NCBI GenBank assembly: GCA_016840905.1
Contig: JAEORM010000019.1
Location: forward strand, 1 to 5,903
Direction: 5' to 3'
DNA length: 5,903 bases
From: Candidatus Gerdarchaeota archaeon
Lineage (GTDB): Archaea; Asgardarchaeota; Heimdallarchaeia; JABLTI01
Shown: piece by piece, positions 5,513 through 5,903 of the stretch
How the letters are laid out: each line of letters begins with the position of its first letter
Position numbering within the stretch: position 1 is the stretch's first letter
Translations under genes and position numbers: made by a program
Notes under the pieces: model-generated
The model's database searches: none
What the model saw: the letters and a program-made list of their open reading frames with translations, nothing else
Told to the model about the DNA's origin: nothing

Positions 5513-5697
5513 AATTATTCCTTTCTTTGGGAATTATCATTTTTTGCTTGAATTCAACTATCTCATCATAATAAGTTTTTTACTATTTTAAAATAAATAA
5601 GGTTGTTTTTCGACTGGTTGTATTTTTTTACACATTATAGAATCTTTTTTAGGTTGTGATTAATTGAATTTGAATATTAATTAGGAACTACTCGACC
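5513..5697. promoter_or_regulatory. AT-rich divergent spacer between the aminotransferase and the right-edge ORF
   Basis: This spacer separates two divergent genes and should hold both promoters. TATTTTAAAATA (5584-5595) is a perfect 12-bp palindrome that could act as a TATA box in either direction. For the minus gene it would give a leader of roughly 60 nt. A second palindrome, TTGAATTCAA (5548-5557), lies just downstream of the expected minus-strand start site. For the plus strand ACATTATAG (5632-5640) is a nearer TATA candidate, about 60 nt before the TTG at 5698. No RNA gene or coding frame with family features was recognised. Confidence 0.35.
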
Positions 5698-5903
5698 TTG
5701 AAAATCAATATTGAAGAAATAAGGATAATAGAAGCAAAAGAAGAGCATGCTGAGGATTGGACTTATGTCTTTACTAAAGGACTCTCTGGTTACCGATGGA
5801 TGACTCGTTTTATAAAAGATCAAAACATTTCTAATGTAGATATAGAAATATCCTTTATTGAAGATGTAAATAATAAAAATCCAAATGATATACTTCTTTT
5901 AGC
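5698..5903 (+). CDS. Unrecognised protein, N-terminal fragment running off the right edge (68 codons seen)
   Basis: A frame stays open from an in-frame TGA at 5671 to the end of the window. The only plausible initiator in it upstream of the charged region is TTG at 5698, preceded by AGGA at 5683-5686 (a weak and rather distant ribosome site). The product starts LKINIEEIRIIEAKEE and continues with a Trp-containing segment, WTYVFTKGLSGYRWMTRFIKD (residues 21-41), then a stretch rich in Ile, Asp and Asn. There is no signal peptide and no membrane segment in the visible part. The amphipathic, protein-like composition and the divergent layout argue that it is a real gene, but I cannot assign a family. 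A start at a non-standard codon a few triplets upstream cannot be excluded. Confidence 0.55.
   Translation, partial: MKINIEEIRIIEAKEEHAEDWTYVFTKGLSGYRWMTRFIKDQNISNVDIEISFIEDVNNKNPNDILLL

Noticed and set aside
5216..5571. Two overlapping plus-strand frames over the aminotransferase start
   Set aside because: They are antisense to conserved aminotransferase codons and extend into the promoter region without ribosome sites.
1146..5620. The 9-base string GACTGGTTG on the minus strand near 1146-1154 and on the plus strand at 5612-5620
   Set aside because: It is a single 9-base match in a 5.9-kb window with flanks that do not extend, so chance explains it.
5500..5697. Possible small RNA or riboswitch in the spacer
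   Set aside because: No GC-containing stem, conserved aptamer core or tRNA-like element is visible; the only structures are AT palindromes better explained as promoter DNA.

Overview
The window is AT-rich DNA (about one third G+C by eye). It is most likely from an archaeon, and I would guess an uncultivated, mesophile-like lineage such as an Asgard (Promethearchaeota) relative; that phylum-level guess is weak. Three observations support archaea. Shine-Dalgarno sites take the GGTGA/GAGG form that pairs with the archaeal 16S tail. TATA-like boxes sit 25-50 bp upstream of several starts. The gene set includes an HMG-CoA reductase of isoprenoid/archaeal lipid synthesis, and a signal-peptide protein dense in N-glycosylation sequons. 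No RNA genes, CRISPR arrays, transposons or long repeats were seen.

Layout, left to right. Positions 1-1050 (minus) hold the first 350 codons of a secreted protein resembling zinc-dependent phospholipase C, cut by the left edge. It has its own promoter, in which a TATA box is surrounded by four copies of a TAGTTT/AAACTA hexamer. Positions 1168-2469 (minus) encode a complete class II HMG-CoA reductase. A 176-bp divergent intergenic region with several inverted repeats follows. On the plus strand come a cysteine desulfurase (2646-3905) and a U-type Fe-S scaffold (3967-4350), an isolated two-gene ISC/NIF unit. Convergent with it and only 9 bp away is a DegT/DnrJ/EryC1 aminotransferase (4360-5499, minus). 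After a 198-bp AT-rich divergent spacer, the right edge holds the beginning of an unrecognised plus-strand ORF (5698 to the end), apparently starting with TTG.

How they fit together. The desulfurase and scaffold together make Fe-S clusters: the desulfurase takes sulfur from cysteine and the scaffold assembles the cluster. HMG-CoA reductase makes mevalonate for membrane lipids. The archaeal form of the mevalonate pathway includes an aconitase-like [4Fe-4S] phosphomevalonate dehydratase, so a functional link across the shared divergent promoter region is conceivable but unproven. The aminotransferase probably makes an amino sugar for surface glycans, and the phospholipase-like protein is exported. 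I see no obvious new multi-gene system. The most unusual items are the partly dismantled metal site of the phospholipase-like protein, an apparent change at the NADH-selecting position of the reductase, and the structured promoter and terminator regions.
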